Positions 25,129 to 33,496 of a stretch of DNA of 64,000 nucleotides are shown piece by piece. The stretch is from JAYRGC01 sp041908065. GTDB lineage: Bacteria; Pseudomonadota; Alphaproteobacteria; UBA9219. The notes under the pieces were generated by a model that saw only the letters and a program-made list of their open reading frames with translations, searched no databases and was not told where the DNA came from. The translations under genes were made by a program, and so were the position numbers. Position 1 is the first letter of the stretch, and each line of letters starts with the position of its first letter. The stretch covers positions 7,183 to 71,182 of the forward strand of contig JAYRGC010000039.1 in assembly GCA_041908065.1 (NCBI GenBank). Direction: 5' to 3'.

Positions 25129-25245
25129 AACCCTTGGCTGTAACTTAGCAATGACAGCTTTTGTTACATCTATCGGCGATCAAACGACCCACCAGTTTTA
25201 GGCAAGAGCCATAAAATCAGCCAAGCCGTTCGGAGAAGAAGTCCC

Positions 25246-26418
25246 ATGTCAGTGCCAATTCGCCAGCAGTTCGATGTCGCCATGTATATCCTCAGGCAGA
25301 AGCTGGCGGGGCGGAAACGCTATCCGCTTGTGCTGATGCTGGAGCCTTTGTTCCGTTGCAACCTCGCTTGCGCCGGATGCGGGAAGATCGACTACCCGCC
25401 GGAGATATTGAACCAACGCTTGTCGGTCGCGGATTGCATGCAGGCGGTCGACGAATGCGGCGCGCCGATCGTCTCGATTCCGGGCGGGGAGCCGCTTATT
25501 CACAAAGAAATGCCGCAGATAGTGCAGGGGCTGATCTCCCGCAAAAAGTACATCTATCTTTGCACTAACGCCATGCTGATGGAAAAGAAGATGGAGGAGT
25601 ATTCTCCATCGCCTTATTTCACATGGTCGGTGCATCTGGACGGCGACAGAGATACCCACGATCGCTCGGTTTGCATGAGCGGGGTGTACGACGCGGCGGA
25701 AAAGGCCATTCGTCGCGCCATAGACAAGGGTTTTCGCGTCAACATCAACTGCACGCTGTTCAACAACGCCGATCCGATGGCAATGGCGGATTTCTTCGAT
25801 CATATGATGGAGGTCGGCGTCAACGCGATGACCATCTCTCCGGGCTACGCCTATGAACGCGCCGCGGATCAGGAACATTTCCTCAACCGCGAGACCACCA
25901 AGAACCTTTTCCGCAGCATTTTCCGCATGGGGAAGGAGCGCGTCAAAAAGGGCAAGCCGAAATGGCGGTTCAGCCAGTCGTCTTTGTATATGGACTATTT
26001 GGCCGGAAACCAGCGTTACGAATGCACTCCGTGGGGCAATCCGACCTATAACGTGTTCGGCTGGCAAAAGCCCTGTTATCTGGTAGGCGAAGGGTTCGCC
26101 AAGACGTTCAAGGAATTGATGGAAGGGACGGATTGGGACAAGTACGGAACCGGACGCTATGAAAAATGCGCCGATTGCATGGTGCATTGCGGTTATGAAC
26201 CCACGGCGGCGGAGGACGCCATCGCCCATCCCTTGAAGGCGATGATGGTGGCGTTGCGCGGGGTTGACACCGAAAAGCCGTTCGCGCCCGACATCGACCT
26301 TTCGAACCAGCGTCCGGCGGAGTACGTTTTCAGCCGCCACGTTCAGGAAACGCTGGAAGCCATCCACGCCGGTCGCGCTCGCACTATAACCGACGACGAC
26401 CGCGAAACGGGGACGTGA
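25246..26418 (+). CDS. hpnH: hopanoid biosynthesis radical SAM protein HpnH
   Basis: 390 residues. HpnH adds the adenosyl group to diploptene/diplopterol to give adenosylhopane, the first step to extended hopanoids. The radical SAM cluster motif is CNLACAGCGK near residue 38 (CxxxCxxC). Further conserved blocks are SIPGGEPLIHKEM and the C-terminal cysteines in CADCMVHCGYEP, as in family members with a SPASM-like tail. Length and the PLFRCNLACAGCGK context are characteristic. It shows that the organism makes hopanoids, although the cyclase and other hpn genes are not in this window. It is convergent with the next gene, 6 bases apart. Confidence 0.96.
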   Translation: MSVPIRQQFDVAMYILRQKLAGRKRYPLVLMLEPLFRCNLACAGCGKIDYPPEILNQRLSVADCMQAVDECGAPIVSIPGGEPLIHKEMPQIVQGLISRKKYIYLCTNAMLMEKKMEEYSPSPYFTWSVHLDGDRDTHDRSVCMSGVYDAAEKAIRRAIDKGFRVNINCTLFNNADPMAMADFFDHMMEVGVNAMTISPGYAYERAADQEHFLNRETTKNLFRSIFRMGKERVKKGKPKWRFSQSSLYMDYLAGNQRYECTPWGNPTYNVFGWQKPCYLVGEGFAKTFKELMEGTDWDKYGTGRYEKCADCMVHCGYEPTAAEDAIAHPLKAMMVALRGVDTEKPFAPDIDLSNQRPAEYVFSRHVQETLEAIHAGRARTITDDDRETGT

Positions 26419-26424
26419 GGTTTC

Positions 26425-27276
26425 CTATATTTTCGCCTTTCGCCCGATCAGCAGCAGGCAGCCTTGTTTATCTTTTCCGTCAACGCTTGGGCGCAAATCC
26501 GGCGTTATGACGGATCCGACGAACTTAGCCACTATGGATGGCAGGCGCAGATTGCCTCTGATGCCTAGGTTGCGCTGAATCTGTATGGGCGGCGATTTCC
26601 CGCCGCTGAGCGAGTGCAGCAATCCTCCGGTCAGGCCGCTTAACAGTTCCCAGCGGCGGGTTTCGCTGGCCGAAAGATAGGGATGCGTTTCGATCAGCGA
26701 CAGGCCTGCGTCGGCCATATGCTCGCGCCATTCCCCTTCGTTCCAATAACGGAGATGCCGCAGCCGTTGGTCGAGGTCGCGCAAGTACCGATCCCGCGCC
26801 TTCCACGGCGATAGCGGATTGCGTAAAAGGCTGTGGAAATGCGGCCCGGGAACGGTGGCGACGAACAATCCGTTCGGGCGCAATACGCGGGAGCATTCGC
26901 GCAAAACCGCGTCTATGGGATCTATATGTTCCAGCACCGAGTTGCTGAATATCGCGTCGACGCCGGAATCCGGCAGCGGGGTTTTTTCTCCCCCGCAGCA
27001 AAATACTTCTTCGTATACGCCGGAAGCTTTCGCCAATCCGGTTTCCCAAGGATCGGGATCGATACCGATCAGTCGGCACGACGGCGGCAGAAAAGGTTTC
27101 AGTAGGCGCATTACGCCGCCGTCGCCGCAACCCAGATCGAGAACCTTGGCGCAGTCGCCGAACATGGGGGCGGCTATGCCTATCACCGCCGCCACCTCCG
27201 CCGCTCGCCATAGGCAGGTGGCTGGCTGGGCGGGAGCTTGCGCGATCTGGGCTGTCAGGATGTCGGCTGAAATCAC
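26425..27276 (-). CDS. class I SAM-dependent methyltransferase
   Basis: 283 residues. Motif I VLDLGCGDGGVMRLL lies near residue 45, the acidic turn LIGIDPDPWETGLA follows, and the post-I block DAIFSNSVLEHIDPIDAVLR is typical of UbiE/type 11 methyltransferases. The C-terminal third is less conserved and moderately hydrophobic. It starts 2 bases after ssb stops, so the two are co-transcribed. The substrate is unknown; a lipid, quinone or sugar is likely. Its 3' end faces hpnH at only 6 bases, so a hopanoid-related role is possible but not shown. Confidence 0.8.
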   Translation of the reverse strand: MISADILTAQIAQAPAQPATCLWRAAEVAAVIGIAAPMFGDCAKVLDLGCGDGGVMRLLKPFLPPSCRLIGIDPDPWETGLAKASGVYEEVFCCGGEKTPLPDSGVDAIFSNSVLEHIDPIDAVLRECSRVLRPNGLFVATVPGPHFHSLLRNPLSPWKARDRYLRDLDQRLRHLRYWNEGEWREHMADAGLSLIETHPYLSASETRRWELLSGLTGGLLHSLSGGKSPPIQIQRNLGIRGNLRLPSIVAKFVGSVITPDLRPSVDGKDKQGCLLLIGRKAKI

Positions 27277-27278
27277 GT

Positions 27279-27764
27279 TCAGAACGGAACGTCGTCATCC
27301 AGCTCCGGAGGCGGGGAGGAGGAAGACTGCGACGAAGACGAGGACGACAACGAAGACGGGGAAGAAGAATATGGATCCATGCTGTCCCCTCCGCTGCTGC
27401 CGCCGCCACGGTTGGCGGAATCCAAAAGCGTCAATTCTCCGCGATAGGGGCGCAGGACGACTTCGGTAGTGTACTTATCCTGTCCCGACTGGTCTTGCCA
27501 TTTGCGGGTTTCCAGCTGGCCTTCGATATAGACTTTCGAGCCTTTTTTAAGGAAACGCTCGACGATGCCGACCAGATTGTCGTTCATTACCGACACGCGA
27601 TGCCATTCGGTGCGCTCTTTCTTTTCTCCAGAGGACTTGTCCTTCCAGCTTTCGGATGTGGCTATGGAAAAGTGCGCTACTCTCCCGCCGTTTTGGAACG
27701 AGCGGATCTCCGGATCCTTGCCCAGATTGCCGACCAATATCACTTTGTTCACGCTGCCAGCCAT
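27279..27764 (-). CDS. ssb: single-stranded DNA-binding protein
   Basis: 161 residues. The OB-fold domain (about 1-110) starts AGSVNKVILVGNLGKDPEIR and contains ATSESWKD and EGQLETRKWQDQSGQDKYTT. It binds single-stranded DNA as a tetramer in replication and repair. A Ser-rich flexible linker follows, and the conserved acidic tip DDDVPF recruits partner proteins. The length is typical. It leads a two-gene unit with the methyltransferase gene. Confidence 0.97.
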   Translation of the reverse strand: MAGSVNKVILVGNLGKDPEIRSFQNGGRVAHFSIATSESWKDKSSGEKKERTEWHRVSVMNDNLVGIVERFLKKGSKVYIEGQLETRKWQDQSGQDKYTTEVVLRPYRGELTLLDSANRGGGSSGGDSMDPYSSSPSSLSSSSSSQSSSSPPPELDDDVPF

Positions 27765-27979
27765 TTTCGCCCCCGATAGTTAATACGCATTCTTTCACGT
27801 TAACCATGAAGAAAAGAGCATAAAAATTCGGCACTTTCAACAACGCCCTTTAGGCTATGGCGGTTTAACGGCCATGAAAATAAATAAATTGTTTGAGGAG
27901 TTGGACGGCAAAATGGTAATGTTCCCGTGGTAGTTTTTGAGCGTAGCAGCTTATTGGCGGGCAATTTAAGGAGAATGGT

Positions 27980-28306
27980 ATGATGAAGAAGGATATGTTG
28001 AAGACGTTAGTCGCCGCGGCCATGGCGATAGGGATTTCCGGTTGCGGCAATGTGGTCGAACAGCCGAAGCCTGAGGCGAGGGATCCTTTTGAAGTATATA
28101 ATTCCAACGGCCAGAAAGTGACATTCGAGTTTCCTAAAAACATGCCGGAAACGAAAAGCCCTCGCGAGAAAGCGTTCTCGGTGGCGGCGGCAGGGAGCGA
28201 TGTCGACGGTGGTGCGCCAGCCCCCCGTGAAGTCGGTGACGACGCGAAAGCAAAACGCAAAAGACCTGCCGTTGTTGTCGGTCATTATACACACCCCAAG
28301 TGGTAA
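27980..28306 (+). CDS. small predicted lipoprotein, function unknown
   Basis: 108 residues. A basic start (MMKKDMLK), a hydrophobic stretch and the lipobox ISGC near residue 22 indicate a lipid-anchored envelope protein. The rest is polar and ends in a basic segment (KAKRKRPAVVVGHYTHPKW). No family is recognised. The AAGGAG ribosome site six bases before ATG 27980 supports the start. It precedes a second lipoprotein gene by 31 bases in the same direction, so they may form a pair. Confidence 0.6.
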   Translation: MMKKDMLKTLVAAAMAIGISGCGNVVEQPKPEARDPFEVYNSNGQKVTFEFPKNMPETKSPREKAFSVAAAGSDVDGGAPAPREVGDDAKAKRKRPAVVVGHYTHPKW

Positions 28307-28337
28307 ACCGGTTTTTGTCAGACCAAGGTGATAGCCG

Positions 28338-28856
28338 TTGTCGGATATAGCCAAAAAGAGAATCGGGGTTTGGTTTTTGGCGGCGGCTTGTTTTGTGGCG
28401 GGGTGCGGCGGCCCTGATTTGCCGACTGGGATTTATAGCTTCAAGTATTATCCGTCCACGCAGGAATGCGTAAGGGTAAGGACGGTTTGGGAAGAGGGCC
28501 GCCTAAATTCCACCAAGAAGCCAGAAGACATAGGCAAGTCGTGCCAAAATCTGTTTTCTCACCAATCCGACGACGGGCAAGGCATGGGGGTGCTGGTGGC
28601 GGAGAGGATAGGCGCGGCGGATGCGTATGTTGGCTACAGTGCGCCTAACATGGTTTTAATCCTACCTGTGCGCAGAGGTTCCAATGGCCAACGTATTGTT
28701 CATAGGTGCGGGGATTTGAGCGAAAAAATAAGCAGGACAAGCTATTCGCAATGGAAAGGGAACGAAAGCGATTGCGGCGGCGGTTCGACTTCTATACTTC
28801 CTGAGGTCATAAGACTTGGTTTGTTAAGGACATCGGCTCAGGCTCATACACCTTGA
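28338..28856 (+). CDS. predicted lipoprotein, function unknown
   Basis: 172 residues from TTG 28338, which has AAGGTGAT about six bases before it. After a basic N-terminus and hydrophobic core, the lipobox FVAGC lies near residue 23. The mature part has four further cysteines (ECVRV, SCQNL, RCGDL, DCGGG), perhaps two disulphides, and no recognised family. It follows the lipoprotein at 27980 and precedes a DegP-type periplasmic protease, so all three products act in the envelope. Start choice is moderate because no in-frame ATG occurs before the signal sequence. Confidence 0.55.
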   Translation: MSDIAKKRIGVWFLAAACFVAGCGGPDLPTGIYSFKYYPSTQECVRVRTVWEEGRLNSTKKPEDIGKSCQNLFSHQSDDGQGMGVLVAERIGAADAYVGYSAPNMVLILPVRRGSNGQRIVHRCGDLSEKISRTSYSQWKGNESDCGGGSTSILPEVIRLGLLRTSAQAHTP

Positions 28857-28972
28857 TTTTCCTTTCCGGCCATAAATCGGCCAAAATTTCACGATACGAA
28901 TCGCCCTTCGCGCATGGTAGCGTGCGCATGGGTGTCGTGGTTCGCCAATCATCGTGAAAACGGGGTCGGAAA

Positions 28973-30481
28973 ATGCTTTCTTTCTCGCGTCGCGTCGTTG
29001 CCGTTGTCGTAATGGCCTTTCTTGCCTTCTCGGCCTTCGCTTTGCCCAGCCATGCCAGAGGCGGCGGGCCTGCCGGATTCGCCGATCTGGCGGAAAAACT
29101 TTTGCCGGCGGTCGTGAACATTTCCACCACCCAGAGCATGGCTTCCCGCGAAGAGTTCCAAGACATGCCGGAGTTCCAGTTTCCCCCGGGATCTCCGTTC
29201 GAGGATTTCTTCCGCGACTTCATGGAAAAGAACGGCAAGTCCTTGCCTTTGCCCGGCGACAAGCAAAAGAAGCAGAAAAAGCAAAAGGCCACTTCGCTTG
29301 GTTCTGGCTTCGTCATAGATCCGGCCGGATACATCGTCACTAATAACCACGTCATTCAGGACGCCGACGAGATAAACGTCATACTTCAGGACAACACCAG
29401 CCTGTCGGCTAAGCTGGTCGGGCGCGACAAAAAGACCGATCTGGCCTTGTTGAAGGTCGAAAGCAAAAAGCCGCTCGTGGCCGTGTCGTGGGGCGAGAGC
29501 GACAAGATACGGGTGGGTGATTGGGTTTTGGCCATCGGCAATCCCTTCGGTCTTGGCGGAACCGTCACCAGCGGCATAATCTCCGCTCGCGCCCGCGACA
29601 TAAACTCCGGCCCTTACGACGATTATCTGCAAACCGACGCGCCCATCAATCGCGGCAATTCCGGCGGCCCGATGTTCAACATGGACGGCGAGGTCATCGG
29701 CGTGAATGCGGCCATATTCTCCCCCTCCGGCGGGTCGGTCGGGATAGGTTTCGCCATCCCGTCGTCTTTGGCCAAGGGCGTGGTCGAGCAGTTGAAGGCC
29801 ACCGGAAAGACGCGACGCGGCTGGTTGGGCGTTCGCATCCAGACGGTCACGCCGGAAATTGCGGAAAGCCTTGGTATCGGACAGACGCGCGGCGCGCTGG
29901 TTTCCAGTGTCACCCCCAACAGTCCGGCGGCGGCTTCGGCGTTGAAGGCGGGCGACGTGATCGTCGCTTTCGACGGCAAAGAAGTGCCGGATATGCACAG
30001 GTTGCCGCGCATAGTCGCCGAGACGGACGTGGACAAGACAGTTCCGGTCACGGTTGTGCGCGACGGCAAGGAAATGGTGGTGCAGGTCAAGGTGGGCGAA
30101 CTGGAGTCCAACGACGAAGAGGAAAACAAGGAGAACGAAGAGAAGGAAACCGCTCCGGCCAAGCCGCGCTCCGACAAGATAGAGACATTGGACATCAACG
30201 TGGCCGCGCTAACCGAGGCTTTGCGAGGCAAGTACGAGTTGCCCAAGGGGACGAGCGGACTTCTGGTGATGGACGTCAACCCCGACGGTATGGCGGCGGA
30301 GGCCGGTATCCAGCAGGGCGACGTCATCAGCGAAGTGGCGCAGCAGCCCGCTAAAAGCTCCAAGGCGCTGGCGGACGCGGTGAAAAAGGCCAAGAAGGAA
30401 GCCAAGCCGCTATTGCTTCTGATCGACAGAAAGGGAGATCTGCGATTCGTCGCGATAAACCCTTCTGGTAAAAAGAAGTGA
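28973..30481 (+). CDS. degP: DegP/Do-family periplasmic serine protease
   Basis: 502 residues. A signal peptide (about 1-28, ending PSHA) exports it to the periplasm, where HtrA proteases degrade misfolded envelope proteins. The catalytic triad is complete: His126 in TNNHVI, Asp156 in KKTDLALL, Ser230 in RGNSGGP. Two PDZ domains follow (about 275-365 and 400-495), separated by an acidic/lysine-rich linker. Residues 90-106 form a lysine-rich loop (KQKKQKKQK) before the protease core. The length is typical of DegP/DegQ. It is followed after 20 bases by gpsA, so they may share a transcript. No sigmaE-type promoter was identified. Confidence 0.93.
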   Translation: MLSFSRRVVAVVVMAFLAFSAFALPSHARGGGPAGFADLAEKLLPAVVNISTTQSMASREEFQDMPEFQFPPGSPFEDFFRDFMEKNGKSLPLPGDKQKKQKKQKATSLGSGFVIDPAGYIVTNNHVIQDADEINVILQDNTSLSAKLVGRDKKTDLALLKVESKKPLVAVSWGESDKIRVGDWVLAIGNPFGLGGTVTSGIISARARDINSGPYDDYLQTDAPINRGNSGGPMFNMDGEVIGVNAAIFSPSGGSVGIGFAIPSSLAKGVVEQLKATGKTRRGWLGVRIQTVTPEIAESLGIGQTRGALVSSVTPNSPAAASALKAGDVIVAFDGKEVPDMHRLPRIVAETDVDKTVPVTVVRDGKEMVVQVKVGELESNDEEENKENEEKETAPAKPRSDKIETLDINVAALTEALRGKYELPKGTSGLLVMDVNPDGMAAEAGIQQGDVISEVAQQPAKSSKALADAVKKAKKEAKPLLLLIDRKGDLRFVAINPSGKKK

Positions 30482-30501
30482 TTTCGTGGTAATGCAACCG
30501 G

Positions 30502-31521
30502 ATGAATGACAGGAAAATCGCCAGTTTCGGCATCTTCGGCGGCGGCGCGTGGGGAACCGCGTTGGCGCAGACTCTGGCGCGGTCCGGACGTAGGGCGGTT
30601 TTGTGGGCGCGGGAGCCGGATGTGGCGGCCTCCATCCGCGACAAGCGCGAGAATTCCAAATTTCTCTCCGGCATTCGTCTCGACGACAGGCTGGAGGCGG
30701 ATACGGATATGGCCAAGGCCGCCGCTTGCGACGTTTGGCTGGCGGCGGTTCCAGCCCAGCATTCGCGGCAGGTCTTTCGCGCCGTTTCCGCCTTGGTGAG
30801 CGAAAAGGGGCTGGATTCCGGACAGCCGATACTTTTGTGCGCCAAGGGCATAGAGCAAAAGACCTTGGCGTTGCCTTCGGCGGTTGCGGCGCAGGAATTC
30901 GGCGGACGCCATCCGTTGGCGGTACTTTCCGGGCCCACATTCGCCGCCGAGGTGGCCGAGGGCAAGCCGACAGCCATAACCTTGGCGTGCGCCGACACCG
31001 CTTTGGCTATGTCTTTGGCCGAGGCGATGGGAGGCCGGACTTTCCGCCCCTATGTCAGCGGCGACGTTACGGGCGCGCAGGTGGGGGGGGCTATAAAGAA
31101 CGTTTTGGCCATCGCCTGCGGCATAATCGCCGGATATGGCATGGGCGACAATTCCCGCGCCGCCCTTATAACCCGAGGCTTGGCCGAAATAAGCCGTCTG
31201 GCCGTGGCGATGGGCGGGATTCAGGAAACCATGATGGGGCTTTCCGGTTTGGGCGACATAGTGCTTACCTGCTCCAGCCAGCAGTCGCGCAACATGTCGT
31301 TGGGAATGGCCTTGGGACGGGGAGAGAAGCTGTCGGACATCATGGCGGCTCGATCCAGCGTGGCCGAGGGCGTTTACACCGCCTCAGCCGCCCGCGCTTT
31401 GGCGGCGGAGCGCGGGGTGGAGATGCCGATAATTGCGGCAGTGGATGATGTTCTTAATCAAGGCGCGTCGGTCGATGACACCATCGCTGCCCTGCTCTCG
31501 AGGCCTTTGAGAATGGAATAG
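30502..31521 (+). CDS. gpsA: glycerol-3-phosphate dehydrogenase [NAD(P)+]
   Basis: 339 residues. It reduces dihydroxyacetone phosphate to sn-glycerol 3-phosphate, the backbone for phospholipids. The N-terminal Rossmann motif is FGGGAWGTALAQTLARSG. The active-site lysine region is GGAIKNVLAIACGI near residue 195, and the substrate-binding block NSRAALITRGLAEISRL follows. The length is normal. It lies 20 bases after the degP-type gene. An R2/R3 repeat island follows its stop. Confidence 0.96.
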   Translation: MNDRKIASFGIFGGGAWGTALAQTLARSGRRAVLWAREPDVAASIRDKRENSKFLSGIRLDDRLEADTDMAKAAACDVWLAAVPAQHSRQVFRAVSALVSEKGLDSGQPILLCAKGIEQKTLALPSAVAAQEFGGRHPLAVLSGPTFAAEVAEGKPTAITLACADTALAMSLAEAMGGRTFRPYVSGDVTGAQVGGAIKNVLAIACGIIAGYGMGDNSRAALITRGLAEISRLAVAMGGIQETMMGLSGLGDIVLTCSSQQSRNMSLGMALGRGEKLSDIMAARSSVAEGVYTASAARALAAERGVEMPIIAAVDDVLNQGASVDDTIAALLSRPLRME

Positions 31522-31562
31522 CGGTCGCGGTCGCTGACGGTAGCGGCGCGTTGGTTGAGTAA

Positions 31563-31660
31563 GTTCCCTTCGACAGGCTCAGGGAACACAGAGTTTTGGA
31601 TTCATGAACAAGTGGCGCGGCGGGGATTCCTCTCCCTCTGGGAGAGGGGGGATTGCGGAA
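31563..31660. repeat. R2 plus R3 repeat island
   Basis: R2 copy GTTCCCTTCGACAGGCTCAG with GGGAAC closing the palindrome (31563-31587), then about 40 bases on an R3 copy CCTCTCCCTCTGGGAGAGGG (31629-31648). The spacer contains GAGTTTTGGATTCATGAACA, also found with small changes at 33110. No gene is supported in 31522-31797 apart from this. Confidence 0.75.
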
Positions 31661-31797
31661 CCTTGGTCGCGTGCATAACGCATAGCCGCTTGCCATTTTT
31701 TCCGTCCGAGATTAAGAATAGTTCAACTGCGCCGGATGGTCGGCGCGTTTGCGAATCGCCGCCTTGGAATCCATCGCGCCAAAAGGGGTTTTCTGCC

Positions 31798-32361
31798 ATG
31801 AATCGTCTACTTTCGCTTTCCGTATTTGCAGTCGCCCTTTTGGCGGCATTCCCCTCTCATGCTGCGCTTCCGTCCTCCAATCCGCAGCCCAATCTCCTTT
31901 CGATAGGCGGAGGCTGGTTCGACATCAACGAAAACAGCCCGCGCAAGGAAGCTGTGGATTTCCGGCTTGAGCATCGCTGGGGCATGTCGTTGTTGCCAAA
32001 GGCTTTCCGTTCCACGGCATCGTGGGATAAGTGGTTCCAGATCCATCCGATGGCCGGATTGGAAATGACCTCTCGCGCTCAGACTTACGGCTTCGGCGGT
32101 TTTGTCTTCGACATTATGCCGCACAAGAACATCGTCATATCGCCCAACGTGGTGGTCGGTCTGTATCACCCCGGCTATGGCAAGCGTCTTGGCTCGTTCG
32201 TCGAATTCCGCTCCACGTTCGAGGCGGGATGGCGTTTCAACAACAACGTGCGTTTGACCGCCTTCTTGAGCCACATATCCAACGCCGGCATCACCAAATA
32301 CAACCCGGGCGGCAACAGCGCGGGAGCGTATCTGCACATACCGACCAGCATGTTGTTCTGA
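31798..32361 (+). CDS. lipid A 3-O-deacylase (PagL)-like outer-membrane protein
   Basis: 187 residues. A clear signal peptide (MNRLLSLSVFAVALLAAFPSHA minus its last residues) precedes a small beta-barrel. The C-terminal pattern FLSHISNAGITKYNPGG carries the His and Ser of the PagL active site. The Glu usually found two residues after NPG is Asn here, so catalysis may differ or be lost. PagL removes the 3-O acyl chain of lipid A and changes immune recognition and permeability. ATG 31798 has AAAAGGGG upstream; the frame is open further 5' through a repeat, which is not translated in my view. A strong terminator follows. Confidence 0.75.
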   Translation: MNRLLSLSVFAVALLAAFPSHAALPSSNPQPNLLSIGGGWFDINENSPRKEAVDFRLEHRWGMSLLPKAFRSTASWDKWFQIHPMAGLEMTSRAQTYGFGGFVFDIMPHKNIVISPNVVVGLYHPGYGKRLGSFVEFRSTFEAGWRFNNNVRLTAFLSHISNAGITKYNPGGNSAGAYLHIPTSMLF

Positions 32362-32389
32362 TCGCCTTGAACGGCGGTTTCGATGCTAT

Positions 32390-32422
32390 GAAGCGGCGGC
32401 TTAATGCCGCCGCTTCTTTTTT
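32390..32422 (+). terminator. Rho-independent terminator after the PagL-like gene
   Basis: GAAGCGGCGGC (32390-32400) pairs perfectly with GCCGCCGCTTC (32406-32416) around a five-base loop, then TTTTTT. It ends just before the ribosome site of pdxH (AAGGGGG), which is odd for a downstream gene on the same strand. Confidence 0.9.
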
Positions 32423-32434
32423 AAGGGGGAAGCC

Positions 32435-33085
32435 ATGGGGCTGTTGCTTTTCATGGGCAGGTTGATGGAGCGGATGCGGTCGGGAAATTCCGACTTTTCC
32501 CCGCCGCCGTCCCCGTGGGAACTTTTCGCCAAATGGTACGCCGAGGCCGAGAAGGCCGAGATAAACGATCCCAACGCCATGATTTTGTCCACGGTGGGAA
32601 GCGGTGGATTCCCTTCGGCTCGCGCGGTTTTGATGAAGGGATATGACGAAGACGGCTTTGTTTTTTACACCAATCGCCAAAGCCGCAAGGGCAGGGAATT
32701 GGCCGCCAATCCGGTGGCGGGATTGGTATTTCACTGGAAATCGCTGCAGAGGCAGGTGCGGATCGAGGGCTATGTCGCCGCGATAGGCGAAGCCGAATCC
32801 GACGAATATTTCTCCAGCCGTCCGCGAGGCAGCCAGATAGGCGCGTGGGCGTCGTCGCAATCGCGGCCATTGGCGGATCGGGCGGAGCTGGAGGCCAAGG
32901 TGAAGGAAGTCGGGTTGAGATACCTCGGCAAAACGATACCTCGCCCGCCGCACTGGGGAGGGTATCGCGTCGTTCCCCAGATGATCGAGTTTTGGCAGGG
33001 CAGGCAATTCCGTTTGCACGATCGAATCGTCTATTCCCGCCCCGTCCCGCAATCCCCGTGGACATGGGAAAGATTGTATCCCTAG
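32435..33085 (+). CDS. pdxH: pyridoxamine 5'-phosphate oxidase
   Basis: 216 residues, FMN enzyme that oxidises pyridoxine and pyridoxamine phosphates to pyridoxal phosphate. Conserved blocks are SARAVLMKGYDEDGFVFYT, SRKGRELAANP (FMN site), RPRGSQIGAWAS near residue 128, and the C-terminal RLHDRIVYSR. The length is typical. ATG 32435 has a strong AAGGGGG site, but that site lies directly after the terminator of the preceding gene. So either readthrough drives it, or the promoter and start lie further in (in-frame ATGs at 32453 and 32462). Confidence 0.95.
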   Translation: MGLLLFMGRLMERMRSGNSDFSPPPSPWELFAKWYAEAEKAEINDPNAMILSTVGSGGFPSARAVLMKGYDEDGFVFYTNRQSRKGRELAANPVAGLVFHWKSLQRQVRIEGYVAAIGEAESDEYFSSRPRGSQIGAWASSQSRPLADRAELEAKVKEVGLRYLGKTIPRPPHWGGYRVVPQMIEFWQGRQFRLHDRIVYSRPVPQSPWTWERLYP

Positions 33086-33086
33086 C

Positions 33087-33380
33087 GCGGCAGCGGCTCA
33101 GGGAACGCGAGTTTTGGATTTACGAACAGAAGGTGCGGCGGCGACTCCTCTCCCTCTGGGAGAGGATAGCGCGGCTTGGATTTTCGCTCCTTAGCGAAAA
33201 TCCTTAGCCGCAGCTTGGTGAGGGTTCCCAAGTTGGGTTTACGAAAGAAACCCTCACCAAGGTATTGCCACGAATTTTCGAAGGCGAAAATTCGGGCAAA
33301 CCTATCCTCTCCCAGAGGGAGAGGGGGGATCGCTGCGCCTTGGTCGCGTGAGTTCCCTTCGACAGGCTCAGGGAACACGG
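33087..33380. repeat. composite repeat island (R2, R3 and a nested hairpin)
   Basis: Intergenic block with, in order: a truncated R2 end (GGCTCAGGGAACGCGAG); an R3 arm (CCTCTCCCTCTGGGAGAGG, 33151-33169); a small hairpin GATTTTCGCTCCTTAGCGAA; a palindrome CTTGGTGAGGGTT...AACCCTCACCAAG (33214-33263); a second hairpin GAATTTTCGAAGGCGAAAAT; another R3 (33305-33325); and a full R2 (33352-33376). The part 33214-33333 is nearly identical to 35263-35382. No gene is seen between pdxH and the pilin terminator (33086-33440). Confidence 0.8.
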
Positions 33381-33440
33381 GGTTTCGGGGAATGCTGGCA
33401 GGGCGTCGAGATTAGCGCGCGCGGTGAAAATCTCTGAAAC

Positions 33441-33471
33441 AAAAAAAGGCGGGGGACTTTCATCCCCCGCC
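33441..33471 (-). terminator. Rho-independent terminator of the pilin gene
   Basis: On the minus strand GGCGGGGGA pairs with TCCCCCGCC around a six-base loop and is followed by TTTTTTT. It lies 25 bases after the pilin stop. Confidence 0.9.
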
Positions 33472-33496
33472 GTATCAATAGAACATGGGGATAGGA

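Noticed and set aside
27874..27933. 19-codon frame starting MKINK before the lipoprotein gene, and a similar MKTNK start at 50860
   Set aside because: Both lack ribosome sites and the second has only 12 codons; the shared ATGAAAA-AAATAAAT string is too AT-rich to be significant alone.
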